The notes under the pieces were generated by a model that saw nothing but the letters and a program-made list of their open reading frames with translations, ran no database searches and was not told the DNA's origin. Below are positions 44,245 through 55,133 of a stretch of 64,000 bases of DNA, one piece after another; within the stretch, counting starts at the first letter, position 1; the number at the start of each line of letters is the position of its first letter. The stretch spans positions 1 to 64,000 of the forward strand of contig NZ_RDQM01000013.1 of NCBI RefSeq assembly GCF_003703475.1. The letters are read 5' to 3'. This DNA is from Allofranklinella schreckenbergeri (GTDB lineage Bacteria; Pseudomonadota; Gammaproteobacteria; Burkholderiales; Burkholderiaceae_C). Both the position numbers and the translations under genes were made by a program.

Positions 44245-45753
44245 ATGTCCACACCCGCCATCCCCCCCGCGAGCGAGCCGCAATGGCCCGCCCACGCCTT
44301 GCATATCGACTCTTTGGACATGGAGGCGCAGGGCGTGGCGCACCGCGATGGCAAAGTCGTCTTTGTGGAAGGGGCGCTGGCCGGTGAAGTCGTCACCGCC
44401 AGCACCGTGCGCCGCAAAAACAACTGGGAAAAGGCCACGCTCGATGGGGTGCTGCGCGAATCCTCCCAGCGGGTGCGGCCGCATTGCCCGCATTTCGGCC
44501 TGCACCAGGGCGCGTGCGGCGGCTGCAAGATGCAGCACCTCACGCCCAGCGCGCAACTGGCCGTCAAGCAGCGCGTGCTGGAAGACAACCTCTGGCACCT
44601 GGGCAAAGTGCGGGCCGAGCGCATCCTGCGCCCCATCCAGGGGCCGGACTGGGGCTACCGCTGGCGCGCGCGCCTGTCGGTGCGCTATGTGCCCAAAAAA
44701 GGCGTGGTGCTGGTGGGCTTTCACGAGCGCAAAAGCCGCTACATCGCCGACATGGGCACATGCCCCATCCTGCCGCCTGCCGTGGATGCCCTGCTGATGC
44801 CGCTGCGCGCGCTCATCGCCAGCCTGGATGCGCGTGACACCTGCCCGCAAATCGAGCTGGCGTGTGGCGATGCCGTCACCGCGCTGGTGCTGCGCCACCT
44901 GGAGCCGCTGGGCGAAGCCGATCTGCAGCGCCTGCGCGACTTCGCCGCGCGCCACCCCTTCATCCAATGGTGGTTGCAACCCAAAGGGCCGGATACCGTG
45001 CATCTGCTCGACGCCCAACCGCCCGAGCGCGGCCTAGCCTATGCCCTGCCGGAATTTGGCATCCGCATGCCCTTTCGGCCCACCGACTTCACCCAGGTCA
45101 ACCCCCACATCAACCGCGTACTGGTGGCGCGGGCCTTGCAATTGCTGGCCGTGCAGCGCCACGAGCGCGTGATCGACTGGTTTTGCGGCCTGGGCAATTT
45201 CAGCCTGCCCTTGGCCACGCAAGCGGCCCAGGTGCTGGGCATTGAAGGCAGCGATGCGCTGGTGGCGCGCGCGCAGGCCAATTGGCAGGCCAACCAGCAA
45301 ACGCGCGCCAGCCAGGGCCTGCGTGCGCTGGCGCCCGCCCAATTCGTGGCGCGCAATTTGTTCAACATGACCCCGGAGCTGCTGCAAACCGATGGCGTGG
45401 CCGACCGCTGGCTGGTCGATCCACCGCGCGAAGGCGCTTTTGCGCTGGCCAAAGCCCTGGCCGACATCCACCAGCAGCGCAGCGGCCAGGCAGGGCAGGG
45501 CGGCGCGGCACAGGCCCAAGCCCAAGCCCAAGCCCAAGGGGAGGAGGGCACAGCCGCGCAAGCGTTTGACGACAACCCCGCCTGGCAACCGCCTGCGCGC
45601 ATCGTGTACGTCAGTTGCAACCCCGCCACGCTGGCCCGCGATGCGGGCTTGCTGGTGCACCAGGCTGGCTACCGCTGCTCGGCCGCTGGCGTGGTCAACA
45701 TGTTCCCGCACACGGCGCATGTGGAAAGCATCGCGGTGTTCGACCGCGTTTGA
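44245..45753 (+). CDS. rlmD: 23S rRNA (uracil-1939-C5)-methyltransferase RlmD
   Basis: A 502-residue iron-sulfur RNA methyltransferase that makes m5U1939 in 23S rRNA. An N-terminal TRAM-like domain (about 15-75) precedes the Fe-S cysteines in [19 protein letters not shown] and TCPILP. The methyltransferase core has [29 protein letters not shown], the [11 protein letters not shown] motif and the catalytic [17 protein letters not shown]. An insertion near residue 425 contains an Ala-Gln dipeptide run. The internal [15 protein letters not shown] is chosen over a Cys-rich upstream extension. It lies about 30 bp before cobA. Confidence 0.93.
   Translation: MSTPAIPPASEPQWPAHALHIDSLDMEAQGVAHRDGKVVFVEGALAGEVVTASTVRRKNNWEKATLDGVLRESSQRVRPHCPHFGLHQGACGGCKMQHLTPSAQLAVKQRVLEDNLWHLGKVRAERILRPIQGPDWGYRWRARLSVRYVPKKGVVLVGFHERKSRYIADMGTCPILPPAVDALLMPLRALIASLDARDTCPQIELACGDAVTALVLRHLEPLGEADLQRLRDFAARHPFIQWWLQPKGPDTVHLLDAQPPERGLAYALPEFGIRMPFRPTDFTQVNPHINRVLVARALQLLAVQRHERVIDWFCGLGNFSLPLATQAAQVLGIEGSDALVARAQANWQANQQTRASQGLRALAPAQFVARNLFNMTPELLQTDGVADRWLVDPPREGAFALAKALADIHQQRSGQAGQGGAAQAQAQAQAQGEEGTAAQAFDDNPAWQPPARIVYVSCNPATLARDAGLLVHQAGYRCSAAGVVNMFPHTAHVESIAVFDRV
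45514..45537 (+). repeat. In-frame GCCCAA hexamer repeat in rlmD
   Basis: Four perfect tandem copies of GCCCAA, coding for alternating Ala-Gln. A copy change would add or remove two residues without a frameshift. Confidence 0.8.
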
Positions 45754-45783
45754 CAATCGCCGACCGTCCCTGTATTTCGCCCC

Positions 45784-46644
45784 ATGACTGCTCAGAACTG
45801 CGCCCCTTCATTGGAAGAAAGTCCAGCAAGCGCCGATGCCCTGCATGCCACGCTGCGCGCCCGGTTGCGGGAGCAGGGCGCCTGCACCCCGGCGGCACAA
45901 GCGCAGGGCGGGGAATGCGTGCTGGTGGGCGCCGGGCCGGGCGATCCGGACTTGCTCAACCTCAAGGCCATCAAAGCCATTGCCCGGGCGACGGTATTGC
46001 TGGTGGACGATTTGGTGGGCGATGCCGTGCTGGAATGGGCCTCGACCGCCGCGCGCGTCATCCACGTGGGCAAGCGAGGCGGGCGGCAAAGCACCCCGCA
46101 AGAGCACATTGAGGCGCTGATGGTGCAGCACGCGCGTGCAGGGGAAGTGGTGGTGCGGCTCAAAGGCGGCGATCCCCTGATCTTCGGTCGCAGCGGCGAG
46201 GAGTTGCAACGCCTGCGCGCAGCGGGCGTGCGCGCCAGCGTGGTCAATGGCATCACCTCAGGCCTGGCGGCAGCCAATGCGTTGCAGGCGCCGCTGACGC
46301 ACCGCGACCATGCCCACGGCGTATTGCTCATCACCGGCCAAACGGCGCCGGGCGAAGCGCTGGATTGGCCCGCGCTGGCCCGCACGGCCCATGCGGCGCG
46401 CTTGACGCTGGTGATTTACATGGGGGTGCGCGGCGCGGCGCAAATCCAGGCAGGGCTGCTCCAGGGCCTGCCTGGCGATACGCCGGTGGCGCTGGTGCAA
46501 TCGGCCTCGCTGCCGCAGGAGAAAACCGTGCGCACCACACTGGCCGAGTTGACCGAGAGCATGCAGCGCCACGGCATGGGCAGCCCCGCCATCATCATGG
46601 TGGGCGAGGTGTTGCAAGCGGCGGCTGGGCCGCTTGGCGTTTAA
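45784..46644 (+). CDS. cobA: Uroporphyrinogen-III C-methyltransferase (SUMT)
   Basis: A 286-residue SAM-dependent enzyme. It methylates uroporphyrinogen III at C2 and C7 to give precorrin-2, the entry to sirohaem and cobalamin. Features are CVLVGAGPGDPDLLNLKAIKAIARATVLLVDDLV near residue 40, VGKRGGRQSTPQEHIEALMVQHARAGEVVVRLKGGDPLIFGRSGEE, VVNGITSGLAAANALQAPLTHRDHAHGVLLITG and SPAIIMVGEVLQ. It lacks the CysG oxidase/chelatase module, so precorrin-2 must be processed by another protein. It is convergent with yqeY. Confidence 0.93.
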   Translation: MTAQNCAPSLEESPASADALHATLRARLREQGACTPAAQAQGGECVLVGAGPGDPDLLNLKAIKAIARATVLLVDDLVGDAVLEWASTAARVIHVGKRGGRQSTPQEHIEALMVQHARAGEVVVRLKGGDPLIFGRSGEELQRLRAAGVRASVVNGITSGLAAANALQAPLTHRDHAHGVLLITGQTAPGEALDWPALARTAHAARLTLVIYMGVRGAAQIQAGLLQGLPGDTPVALVQSASLPQEKTVRTTLAELTESMQRHGMGSPAIIMVGEVLQAAAGPLGV

Positions 46645-46710
46645 ACCCCTCCCACGGCAAGGGGGGCAAGCTGTGCCGAATGGTTCAAGGTGCCATTTTC
46701 TTGCCCTATT

Positions 46711-46785
46711 TGCAAATCAATAAGCAAAAAAATTCACTTGTTTCGGCATGTTGATGTTGAATCTGTTTTTTCTTTGAATTGAAAG
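46711..46785 (+). repeat. Dispersed palindromic repeat, copy 12
   Basis: Core GTTTCGGCATGTTGATGTT. Arms GCAAATCAATAAGCAAAAAAA and GTTTTTTCTTTGAATTGAAA. It lies between convergent cobA and yqeY and abuts the yqeY stop codon. Confidence 0.85.
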
Positions 46786-47238
46786 TCATGGGCGTTGGGC
46801 CAGCGCCGCCTTCACCGCAGCAGAAACGGCCCCCATATCCGCCTTGCCAGCCAGCTCTTTCTTCGCCTGGCCCATGACCTTGCCCATATCGCCCGGGCCA
46901 GATGCGCCCAGATCGGCCACGATTTTTTCTACGGCGGCTTGCACCTCTTGCGCGCTCAGGCGTGCGGGCAGATAGGCTTGCAGCACGTCGATCTCGCTTT
47001 GCTCTTGCTCGACCAAATCTTGTCGGCTCGCTTGCTCGAAGGCGGTGATGGAGTCGCGGCGCTGCTTGATGAGCTTGTCCACAATCGCCACGATGGCAGC
47101 ATCGTCAAGGGTGACCCGCTCGTCCACCTCGCGCTGCTTGATGGCCGCTTGCAGCATGCGAATCGTGCCCAAACGCTGGGTTTGCTTGGCGCGCATGGCG
47201 CTTTTCATGTCTTCGGTGATTTGGTCTTTCAGGCTCAT
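46786..47238 (-). CDS. GatB/YqeY domain-containing protein
   Basis: A 150-residue YqeY-family protein. Its helical domain resembles the tRNA-binding tail of GatB. It starts MSLKDQITEDMKSAMRAKQTQRLGTIRMLQAAIKQREVDERVTLDD and contains QRRDSITAFEQASRQDLVEQEQSEIDVLQAYLPARLSAQE and GPGDMGKVMGQAKKELAGKADMGAVSAAVKAAL. All are hallmarks. It follows rpsU across a hairpin. The function is unproven; in many proteobacteria the gene lies between rpsU and dnaG, but dnaG is not here. Confidence 0.93.
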   Translation of the reverse strand: MSLKDQITEDMKSAMRAKQTQRLGTIRMLQAAIKQREVDERVTLDDAAIVAIVDKLIKQRRDSITAFEQASRQDLVEQEQSEIDVLQAYLPARLSAQEVQAAVEKIVADLGASGPGDMGKVMGQAKKELAGKADMGAVSAAVKAALAQRP

Positions 47239-47269
47239 GGCTGACCTCCAGAAAAGGGAGAAAGCAACA

Positions 47270-47308
47270 ACAAAAAGCCGCGCGAGGCGTCCCTGGCGCG
47301 GCTTTCGT
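47270..47308 (-). terminator. Terminator or attenuator between rpsU and yqeY
   Basis: Stem AAAGCCGCGC / GCGCGGCTTT with a 12-nt loop. On the minus strand the right arm is followed by TTTTTG, just after the rpsU stop. Partial read-through would lower yqeY relative to rpsU. Confidence 0.7.
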
Positions 47309-47345
47309 CAATGAAACGACGGGCGTTTCCGACGCAGATGCACGA

Positions 47346-47558
47346 TTAGTACATCTTCTTGGGCAATTGCATGCTGCGCACGCGTTTGTAATGGCGTTTG
47401 ACGGCAGCAGCTTTTTTGCGCTTGCGCTCGGTCGTGGGCTTTTCGTAGAACTCGCGGGCGCGCAATTCATTGAGCAGGCCCAGCTTTTCGATGGTGCGCT
47501 TGAAGCGGCGCAGTGCGACTTCGTACGGTTCGTTTTCTTTGACGCGGATGGTAGTCAT
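47346..47558 (-). CDS. rpsU: 30S ribosomal protein S21
   Basis: A 70-residue basic ribosomal protein. [70 protein letters not shown] is full length and closely family-like. It helps base-pairing at the 3' end of 16S rRNA during initiation. It is the first gene of the rpsU-yqeY unit. Confidence 0.97.
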   Translation of the reverse strand: MTTIRVKENEPYEVALRRFKRTIEKLGLLNELRAREFYEKPTTERKRKKAAAVKRHYKRVRSMQLPKKMY

Positions 47559-47681
47559 TCGATGAAAAAAAGAGTGCCAGCGCCAAGGCGGGGGAGATCA
47601 GGCCCTGCTTCCAGGCTCCAGCGGTTTCGCCCCATTTGTTAACTAGTATGGCCAATGGGGCATGTGCCAGCAAAACGCGCG

Positions 47682-47687
47682 ATTATA
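47682..47687 (-). promoter_or_regulatory. -10 box candidate for rpsU
   Basis: A perfect TATAAT on the minus strand lies about 125 bp before the rpsU start. TTGGCA occurs upstream but at a 20-bp spacing, so the -35 is uncertain. Confidence 0.4.
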
Positions 47688-47767
47688 AAAGAGTTTCTGG
47701 GGATTTTTGCCAAGAAATGGCCGAATGTGGGCTTGCAGGCAAACAAGCCATAAGCCGATGACTGCAT

Positions 47768-48499
47768 TCAGGTCGATGGGGTGGCTTGATCGGCTTGGGC
47801 TTCAGTCTGCCCGGCAGGGGCGCCGGGGTCGTCAAACTCCCAATAACGCTGGGCGGCCAAAACGGCATTGGGGTAGGTGGCGCGTCCGCGGCTGCCGTTG
47901 TAGCGGCCCAGGGCCATGAATAAATCGCCTTTTTCAATATCGAGGTAGTGCCGCAGGATCACATTGCCAAAGCGCAAATTGGTCTGCATGTGAAAGAGCT
48001 TGGAGGCATCGCCATCACCAATGACGCGGGTCCAAAACGGCATGATTTGCATGTAACCGCGTGCACCTGCGTGGGAGATGACGTGCTTTCTGAAGCCGCT
48101 TTCGACCTGGATCAACCCCAGCACCATGGCAACGTCCAGCCCAGCGCGTTTGCTTTCGTACCAGACGGTTTGCAAGAACTCATGCCGCAGAGTCACATTG
48201 GGCATGCGACGGGCCAGCTTTTCACTGGTGGCCGTGAGCCAGCGCAGGTAGGCCAGGCGGCTGGCGGTGTCCACAAAGACAGGCTCTGGCGGCGTTGCAT
48301 TGCTGATGGCCGCTTGCAAGGCCGAGCGCACGGAATCGACCAAAGGCTCTTCCAATTGATGGCCCGCATGGGTGGGCAGGGCGCAAAGCGACGCAGACAG
48401 GAGCGCAGCGCTGGCCCCAAACCGCTTCAGGCCGCGCAGCCAAAGGCGCGGCCATCGATACGCCGGAAATGGATCAAATGGGGCAGTGGGCTGTTTCAT
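47768..48499 (-). CDS. Lytic transglycosylase, SLT domain
   Basis: A 243-residue exported peptidoglycan lyase that cleaves the MurNAc-GlcNAc bond to give anhydro ends. A long basic N-terminus is followed by a hydrophobic signal segment (about 22-46, GASAALLSASLCALPTHAGH). The SLT domain has catalytic Glu in VLGLIQVESGFRKHVISHAGARGYMQIMPFW. NLRFGNVILRHYL and ALGRYNGSRGRATYPNAVLAA match family motifs. The ATG at 48499 follows proS on the same strand by 68 bp. Confidence 0.9.
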   Translation of the reverse strand: MKQPTAPFDPFPAYRWPRLWLRGLKRFGASAALLSASLCALPTHAGHQLEEPLVDSVRSALQAAISNATPPEPVFVDTASRLAYLRWLTATSEKLARRMPNVTLRHEFLQTVWYESKRAGLDVAMVLGLIQVESGFRKHVISHAGARGYMQIMPFWTRVIGDGDASKLFHMQTNLRFGNVILRHYLDIEKGDLFMALGRYNGSRGRATYPNAVLAAQRYWEFDDPGAPAGQTEAQADQATPST

Positions 48500-48566
48500 C
48501 GGGTGTGGGGGCGTGTCGCATGGGCGGTATGAGGCGCCCAATCGAGCACGGAACCCGCCTTGCGCC

Positions 48567-50318
48567 TCAGCCTTTCAGGGCAACGCCCTGTTCTTTCAAA
48601 AACGAAATGACGTTACCCAATGTTACCTTCTGGGCTTCGGTTTGACGACGGTGCTGGTACTCCAGTTGACCTTCTTTCAAATTCCGTTCTGAAATGACGA
48701 CACGGTGCGGCACGCCAATCAACTCCCAATCGGCAAACATGGCGCCGGGGCGCTCGCCGCGGTCGTCCAGCAGCACGTCCACGCCAGCGGCTTGCAATTG
48801 GTCGTGGAGCTGCTCGGCCGCCTCGCGTACGGCGTCGCTGCGATCCATGCCAATGGGGCAAATCACCAGAGTGAAAGGGGCGATGGCATCGGGCCAGATG
48901 ATGCCGCGCTCGTCGTGGTTTTGCTCGATGGCCGCAGCGGGCAGACGCGAAACGCCGATGCCGTAGCAGCCCATCTCAAAGGGTGTGGGCTTGCCGTTTT
49001 CGTCCAGGAAGGTGGCGCCCATGGCGCTGCTGTATTTGGTGCCCAGGTAAAAAACGTGGCCGACTTCGATGCCGCGTTCGATTGCCAGGCGTCCTTGGCC
49101 GTCGGGTGAGAGGTCCCCCTCGACGACGTTGCGCAAGTCGGCCACGAGATCAGGCTCGGGCAGGTCGCGTCCCCAGTTGACGCCGGTGTAGTGGAAGTCG
49201 ACTTCGTTGGCGCCGCAAATCCAGTCGGCCATGACGGCCACCTCGCGATCGGCCACGACCTTGACGGGTTTGAGTGTCTGAATGGGCCCCAGGTAGCCCG
49301 GCTTGGCGCCGAAATGCGCAACGATTTCGGCCTCGCTGGCAAAGCGAAAACCTGCCAGACCCGGTACTTTGGCGACTTTGACCTCATTCATGTCGTGGTC
49401 GCCACGCAGCAGCAGCAGCCAGATCTGCGTGCTCGTGATTTGGCCTTGCTCATCCAGCTTGTCGGTTGCCAGTACCAGCGATTTGACGGTGGTGTGCAGC
49501 GGCACTTGCAGTTGTGCAGCCACTTGCGCGCAGGTGCTGTTGCCGGGCGTAGGGGTTTTGCTCAAAGGGGCTGATGCAGAGGGGCGGGGCTGCTGTGGCG
49601 CCAGGGCTTCGGCTTTTTCGATGTTGGCGGCGTAGTCGCTTTCCGGAGCGTAAATGATGGCATCTTCCCCGGTGGCGGCGATGACTTGGAATTCTTCGCT
49701 CAGGTCGCCGCCAATGGCACCGCTATCGGCGGCCACGGCGCGGTAGCGCAGGCCGAAGCGGTCGAAAATGCGGCGATACGCTTGGCGCATGGCTTCGTAG
49801 CTGGTTTGAGCGCCCGCTTTGTCTTTGTCAAAGCTGTAGGCGTCTTTCATGATGAATTCACGCCCGCGCATCAGGCCAAACCGGGGACGGCGCTCGTCGC
49901 GGAATTTGGTCTGAATTTGGTAGAAGTTCACCGGCAGTTGTTTGTAGCTGCGCAGCTCAGCGCGGGCGATATCGGTGACGGCTTCTTCACTGGTGGGCTG
50001 GATGACGAAGTCGCGCTCGTGGCGATCCTTGACGCGCAGCAGCTCTGGCCCCATCTTGTCGAAACGCCCGGTTTCCTGCCACAGCTCGCCGGGCTGCACG
50101 ACTGGCATGCACAGCTCCACCGCGCCAGCGCGGTTCATTTCCTCCCGCACGATGGCTTGGACTTTGCCCAGCACGCGCAGGCCCATGGGCATATAGGTGT
50201 AAATGCCCGCGCTGACGCGACGGATCATGCCTGCGCGCATCATCAATTGGTGGCTGATGATTTCCGCGTCAGCGGGGGCTTCCTTGTACGTGGAGACGAA
50301 GAATTGGGAGGCTTTCAT
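48567..50318 (-). CDS. proS: Prolyl-tRNA synthetase
   Basis: A 583-residue class II synthetase with the bacterial editing insertion. Motif 1 region [39 protein letters not shown], motif 2 [25 protein letters not shown] and motif 3 [26 protein letters not shown] are intact. The INS editing domain (about 225-400, with [16 protein letters not shown]) removes Ala-tRNA-Pro. A C-terminal anticodon-binding domain follows. The [18 protein letters not shown] removes a 172-codon spurious extension that runs through the divergent rppH promoter. Confidence 0.96.
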   Translation of the reverse strand: MKASQFFVSTYKEAPADAEIISHQLMMRAGMIRRVSAGIYTYMPMGLRVLGKVQAIVREEMNRAGAVELCMPVVQPGELWQETGRFDKMGPELLRVKDRHERDFVIQPTSEEAVTDIARAELRSYKQLPVNFYQIQTKFRDERRPRFGLMRGREFIMKDAYSFDKDKAGAQTSYEAMRQAYRRIFDRFGLRYRAVAADSGAIGGDLSEEFQVIAATGEDAIIYAPESDYAANIEKAEALAPQQPRPSASAPLSKTPTPGNSTCAQVAAQLQVPLHTTVKSLVLATDKLDEQGQITSTQIWLLLLRGDHDMNEVKVAKVPGLAGFRFASEAEIVAHFGAKPGYLGPIQTLKPVKVVADREVAVMADWICGANEVDFHYTGVNWGRDLPEPDLVADLRNVVEGDLSPDGQGRLAIERGIEVGHVFYLGTKYSSAMGATFLDENGKPTPFEMGCYGIGVSRLPAAAIEQNHDERGIIWPDAIAPFTLVICPIGMDRSDAVREAAEQLHDQLQAAGVDVLLDDRGERPGAMFADWELIGVPHRVVISERNLKEGQLEYQHRRQTEAQKVTLGNVISFLKEQGVALKG

Positions 50319-50480
50319 AGCAAAAGCGCCGCGGCGACCAAGTGGTCGGCGGCGAACAGGTAAGGGCTGAGGTGATGAAGTTATGCGCCCATGGGTCAGG
50401 AGGCACTCTCGGGCATAATGGGCGCAGACAAGGGAGAGTCTGCTTTGTGGGCTTTTCCGATTGGAAATAAAGGTGCAATT

Positions 50481-51206
50481 ATGCTTGACAGGGAAGGCTT
50501 TAGACCGAATGTCGGCATCATACTGCTCAACCAGAAAAATCAGGTTTTCTGGGGCAAACGCATCCGTACGCACAGTTGGCAATTTCCTCAAGGTGGTATT
50601 GATCGGGGGGAAAAACCCGAGCAGGCCATGTATCGAGAATTGCACGAGGAAGTGGGCTTGCACCCGCATCACGTCCGGATCATTGCCCGCACCAGGGACT
50701 GGTTGCGCTACGAGGTGCCCGACCGTTTTATCCGCCGGGATGCGCGCGGTCATTACAAGGGGCAGAAACAGATTTGGTATTTGCTCCAATTGCTGGGCAA
50801 CGACTGGGATTTGAATCTGCGCGCGACAGACCACCCCGAATTTGATGCTTGGCGCTGGAACGATTATTGGGTTCCATTGGATGTGGTAGTGGAATTCAAG
50901 CGTGGCGTTTACGAGATGGCGTTAACAGAGCTTTCACGCTTTGTGCCGCGCACGGAGGCCCGTAACCGTTTCTTGCGCGGTGGCGTGCGTGGCCATAAAG
51001 GGGGGCACGCGAACAATGCCGGGCAAGAAAATGCCCAGGTGCCTGTGCGTCAGAGTCAGCGCAGTGCGATGCCCAGGGTGAATTCGTTGCTGGTTGGGGC
51101 GCATGTGGAGTTGCCGCCGGGAGCGAGCTTCGATCCTGATCCGTCCGCTGGAAGTGGGTTGGTGAAAGAGGGGACTTTCGCGATCGCGAAAAAAACCAGT
51201 GATTGA
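50481..51206 (+). CDS. rppH: RNA pyrophosphohydrolase RppH
   Basis: A 241-residue Nudix hydrolase that removes pyrophosphate from 5'-triphosphate RNA and so triggers decay. [60 protein letters not shown] includes the full Nudix box. The C-terminal half beyond about residue 165 ([19 protein letters not shown]...) is low complexity and probably disordered; the E. coli enzyme is 176 residues. It diverges from proS, a common beta-proteobacterial arrangement. Confidence 0.94.
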   Translation: MLDREGFRPNVGIILLNQKNQVFWGKRIRTHSWQFPQGGIDRGEKPEQAMYRELHEEVGLHPHHVRIIARTRDWLRYEVPDRFIRRDARGHYKGQKQIWYLLQLLGNDWDLNLRATDHPEFDAWRWNDYWVPLDVVVEFKRGVYEMALTELSRFVPRTEARNRFLRGGVRGHKGGHANNAGQENAQVPVRQSQRSAMPRVNSLLVGAHVELPPGASFDPDPSAGSGLVKEGTFAIAKKTSD

Positions 51207-51277
51207 ATTGCCCCAGTCATTCAGAGATTTTTACGGCAGGGCCAGTGGCCCTGCCGTCTTCATTTGAAAGGCCCGTT

Positions 51278-52769
<1,492 letters not shown>

Positions 52770-53006
52770 AGCGGCGCATTGTGCCCGCTTCAAACAGCCC
52801 TGGCGCGGGTAGTGGCTCATCCATGGGAGGCGTATTCCCGGTCCATTGAGTGAGGGGGGCAAGCTGTGTGTGGAGACACGATCGTGTTTGGCACAGCCCC
52901 GTTACTGCTGTAGGCGGAGCGAAGAAGGCAGTGACTCCAAGGCGCAACGCTCCGACAGGGGGCAATTGCGGCGGAGTTCACGCGCAGTCAGCCATGGCAT
53001 AAATTA

Positions 53007-53081
53007 TTTACAGATCAAAAGAAATAAAATTCCCTTGTTTTGGCAATTTCCATATAGGCTGAGTTTTCTTTTGATTTGTAT
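53007..53081 (+). repeat. Dispersed palindromic repeat, copy 13
   Basis: Core GTTTTGGCAATTTCCATAT. Nearly perfect arms ACAGATCAAAAGAAA and TTTCTTTTGATTTGT. It lies next to copy 14 in the gap between the DUF2946-type gene and ypfJ. Confidence 0.85.
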
Positions 53082-53100
53082 TCTTTGGATTTTTTGATTT

Positions 53101-53170
53101 CCAGATCAAAGTAAAAAAAGCTCTTTGACTATCCTGCCAGAAAAGGGGTATTTTTTTGCTTCTTTTGGAG
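53101..53170 (-). repeat. Dispersed palindromic repeat, copy 14
   Basis: The minus-strand core is TTTTCTGGCAGGATAGTCA, with arms CCAGATCAAAGTAAAAAAAG and TTTTTTTGCTTCTTTTGG. It is in inverted orientation to copy 13, 20 bp away. Confidence 0.7.
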
Positions 53171-53202
53171 GCTTTCTCCGGGAAAGAGCGTTTCGGAGGG
53201 GG

Positions 53203-53227
53203 CAAAAGGCGATGGGATCGCCTTTGC
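53203..53227 (-). terminator. Intrinsic terminator of ypfJ-like gene
   Basis: Stem AAAGGCGAT / ATCGCCTTT with a GGG loop. On the minus strand it is followed by TTTTGC, a few bases after the stop codon at 53242. Confidence 0.75.
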
Positions 53228-53241
53228 GCCACAAACCCAAG

Positions 53242-54093
53242 TTACAGCGATGCTGCATTGAAGGTGTCGCAGGCCCTTGGATCACCGGATTGCAGCCCCT
53301 TGTAAAACCAGCGTTGACGTTGCGCACTGGAGCCATGGGTAAAACTCTCTGGCCTCACGACGCGCCCAGCGGAGCGCTGCAAGGCGTCATCGCCAATTTT
53401 GGCTGCTGCATTCATGGCGGCTTCAATATCGCCTTTTTCCAGAATCTGGCGTTGGCGATGTGCGTGATGCCCCCATACGCCGGCATAACAATCGGCTTGT
53501 AGCTCTAAGCGCACATTCAGTTGATTGAATTCGGTTTGGCTGACTTTGCCTTGCAATCGATGGATTTTCTGCAATGTGCCTTGCAGGTTCTGGACATGGT
53601 GTCCGACCTCATGCGCTATCACATACGCTTGGGCAAACTCGCCAGGTGCGCCCAGGCGATTTTTCAGCTCATTGAAAAAATCCAAGTCAATATAGACCGT
53701 GCTGTCCGAGGGGCAGTAGAAAGGCCCCATGGCCGCTTGTCCGACGCCACAGGCTGTGCGAGTGGCTGTGCGATAAAGCACCATGCGCGGTTCCTGATAG
53801 TTTTGGAAAAGCTGGTTCCAGACATCTTCGGTATCCGCTAAAACCACAGAGGCAAATTGACCTGCCTTATCCGGGATGGCCGCTGTTTCATTCGAATTGA
53901 CAGGCGCTTGCTGAGTGACCGCTGGGCCAACGCCCTGCATGATGCCTAGAACGGTCAAAGGATTGATCCCGAAAACCCAACCCAAGACGACTGCGATAAC
54001 GATGGAGCCGATGCCTAGACTGCGGCCGCCCATAGCGCTTCCCGAGCGCCGATCTTCTACATTGCGAGACTGACGGTGGCCTTGCCAACGCAT
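53242..54093 (-). CDS. YpfJ-family neutral zinc metallopeptidase
   Basis: A 283-residue membrane-anchored putative metallopeptidase. The start MRWQGHRQSRNVEDRRSG is the standard YpfJ N-terminus. One membrane helix follows (about 25-53, GIGSIVIAVVLGWVFGINPLTVLGIM). The zinc site is AYVIAHEVGHHVQNLQG with a downstream Glu/Asp in VRLELQADCYAGVWGHHA. CPSDSTVYIDLDFF is also typical. Proteolysis by the family is predicted rather than well shown. It is probably a single gene with its own terminator. Confidence 0.92.
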   Translation of the reverse strand: MRWQGHRQSRNVEDRRSGSAMGGRSLGIGSIVIAVVLGWVFGINPLTVLGIMQGVGPAVTQQAPVNSNETAAIPDKAGQFASVVLADTEDVWNQLFQNYQEPRMVLYRTATRTACGVGQAAMGPFYCPSDSTVYIDLDFFNELKNRLGAPGEFAQAYVIAHEVGHHVQNLQGTLQKIHRLQGKVSQTEFNQLNVRLELQADCYAGVWGHHAHRQRQILEKGDIEAAMNAAAKIGDDALQRSAGRVVRPESFTHGSSAQRQRWFYKGLQSGDPRACDTFNAASL

Positions 54094-54151
54094 GAATAGA
54101 CTCCTTTGTGTTTATGTTTGAATAGTGTGTGACGGATGTCGTTCAACTATC

Positions 54152-54160
54152 TGCTATAAT
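54152..54160 (+). promoter_or_regulatory. Extended -10 promoter for tRNA-Ser
   Basis: TGCTATAAT is a perfect extended -10 box about 39 bp before the tRNA. No clear -35 is present, as allowed for this promoter type. Confidence 0.6.
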
Positions 54161-54198
54161 GCCAGAATTTGCAGCGACACGAAGCTGCAAAAAAAACA

Positions 54199-54288
<90 letters not shown>

Positions 54289-54557
54289 AATGCCAGAATC
54301 GCTAGTGATCCTAAACGCTGTCAAACCTTGTTTTGGCGGCGTTTTTTCTTTTGCGGCGGATATTGTGGTGCCCAAGGCATGTCCTTTCATGCATGGAACA
54401 TAGGCAAATTCTGTAAGGCATCGCATCCTTGCTTGAGCGATCAAGTTATGGGAGAATGCCGGGCTTCGCTTTTTGCGAGGTTGCTGCTTTTTATGGCGTA
54501 TGTGTGTAAGGAGCAGCGGATCATCACGTTTTGAAACACGTTTAGGAACTTAAATCA

Positions 54558-54935
54558 ATGCCAACTATTAACCAGCTGGTCCGTCGCGGACGTACTGTTG
54601 AGACGGTTAAGTCCAAAAGTCCTGCGATGGAAGAGTGTCCACAGCGCCGTGGTGTTTGCACGCGCGTGTACACCACAACTCCCAAGAAGCCAAACTCCGC
54701 TTTGCGTAAGGTTGCCAAGGTGCGTCTGACCAATGGCTTCGAGGTCATTTCCTACATTGGCGGTGAGGGCCACAACCTGCAAGAGCACAGTGTGGTGCTG
54801 GTGCGCGGTGGTCGTGTCAAGGACTTGCCGGGTGTGCGTTACCACATCGTGCGCGGTTCGCTTGACCTGCAAGGTGTGAAAGATCGCAAGCAGGCGCGCT
54901 CCAAATATGGTGCAAAGCGTCCTAAGAAGGCTTGA
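54558..54935 (+). CDS. rpsL: 30S ribosomal protein S12
   Basis: A 125-residue protein of the decoding centre. [63 protein letters not shown] carries the universal [13 protein letters not shown] loop. K43 and K88-region lysines ([10 protein letters not shown]) are wild-type, so classical streptomycin-resistance changes are absent. First gene of the str operon; codons favour CGT/GGT as in highly expressed genes. Confidence 0.98.
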   Translation: MPTINQLVRRGRTVETVKSKSPAMEECPQRRGVCTRVYTTTPKKPNSALRKVAKVRLTNGFEVISYIGGEGHNLQEHSVVLVRGGRVKDLPGVRYHIVRGSLDLQGVKDRKQARSKYGAKRPKKA

Positions 54936-54988
54936 GGTCGAGTCCTTCATTTTTGTTTTTTATTTGGTTTTTCTTTTTGTTTTACGGT

Positions 54989-55016
54989 GCCTGTTTCCGC
55001 TTGACGAGCGGCAGGC
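54989..55016 (+). promoter_or_regulatory. Hairpin in the rpsL-rpsG spacer
   Basis: A bulged stem GCCTG-TTT-CCGCT / AGCGG-CAGGC with a 5-nt loop follows a U-rich stretch in the 198-nt spacer. In E. coli, S7 represses its own operon by binding this spacer. An equivalent role here is inferred. Confidence 0.45.
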
Positions 55017-55133
55017 GTAGTGGCCTGGGATTCCTTTTTCCAAGGGTGAGAGGGCGTCTTGGTCGAGTAAGTGCAGTCCCCGATGGTCTGCATGGCGCGT
55101 AGTGCCAACTGAAGCAAGTTTTTGAGGTGAAAA

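Noticed and set aside
48567-50834. Long N-terminal extension of proS
   Set aside because: The first 172 codons cross the rppH start and promoter on the other strand and have no ProS similarity.
52870-52970. SAH-riboswitch-like words on the minus strand (GGAGCGTTGC, AACGGGGCT)
   Set aside because: The required pseudoknot and P1 pairings do not form and ahcY is not downstream.
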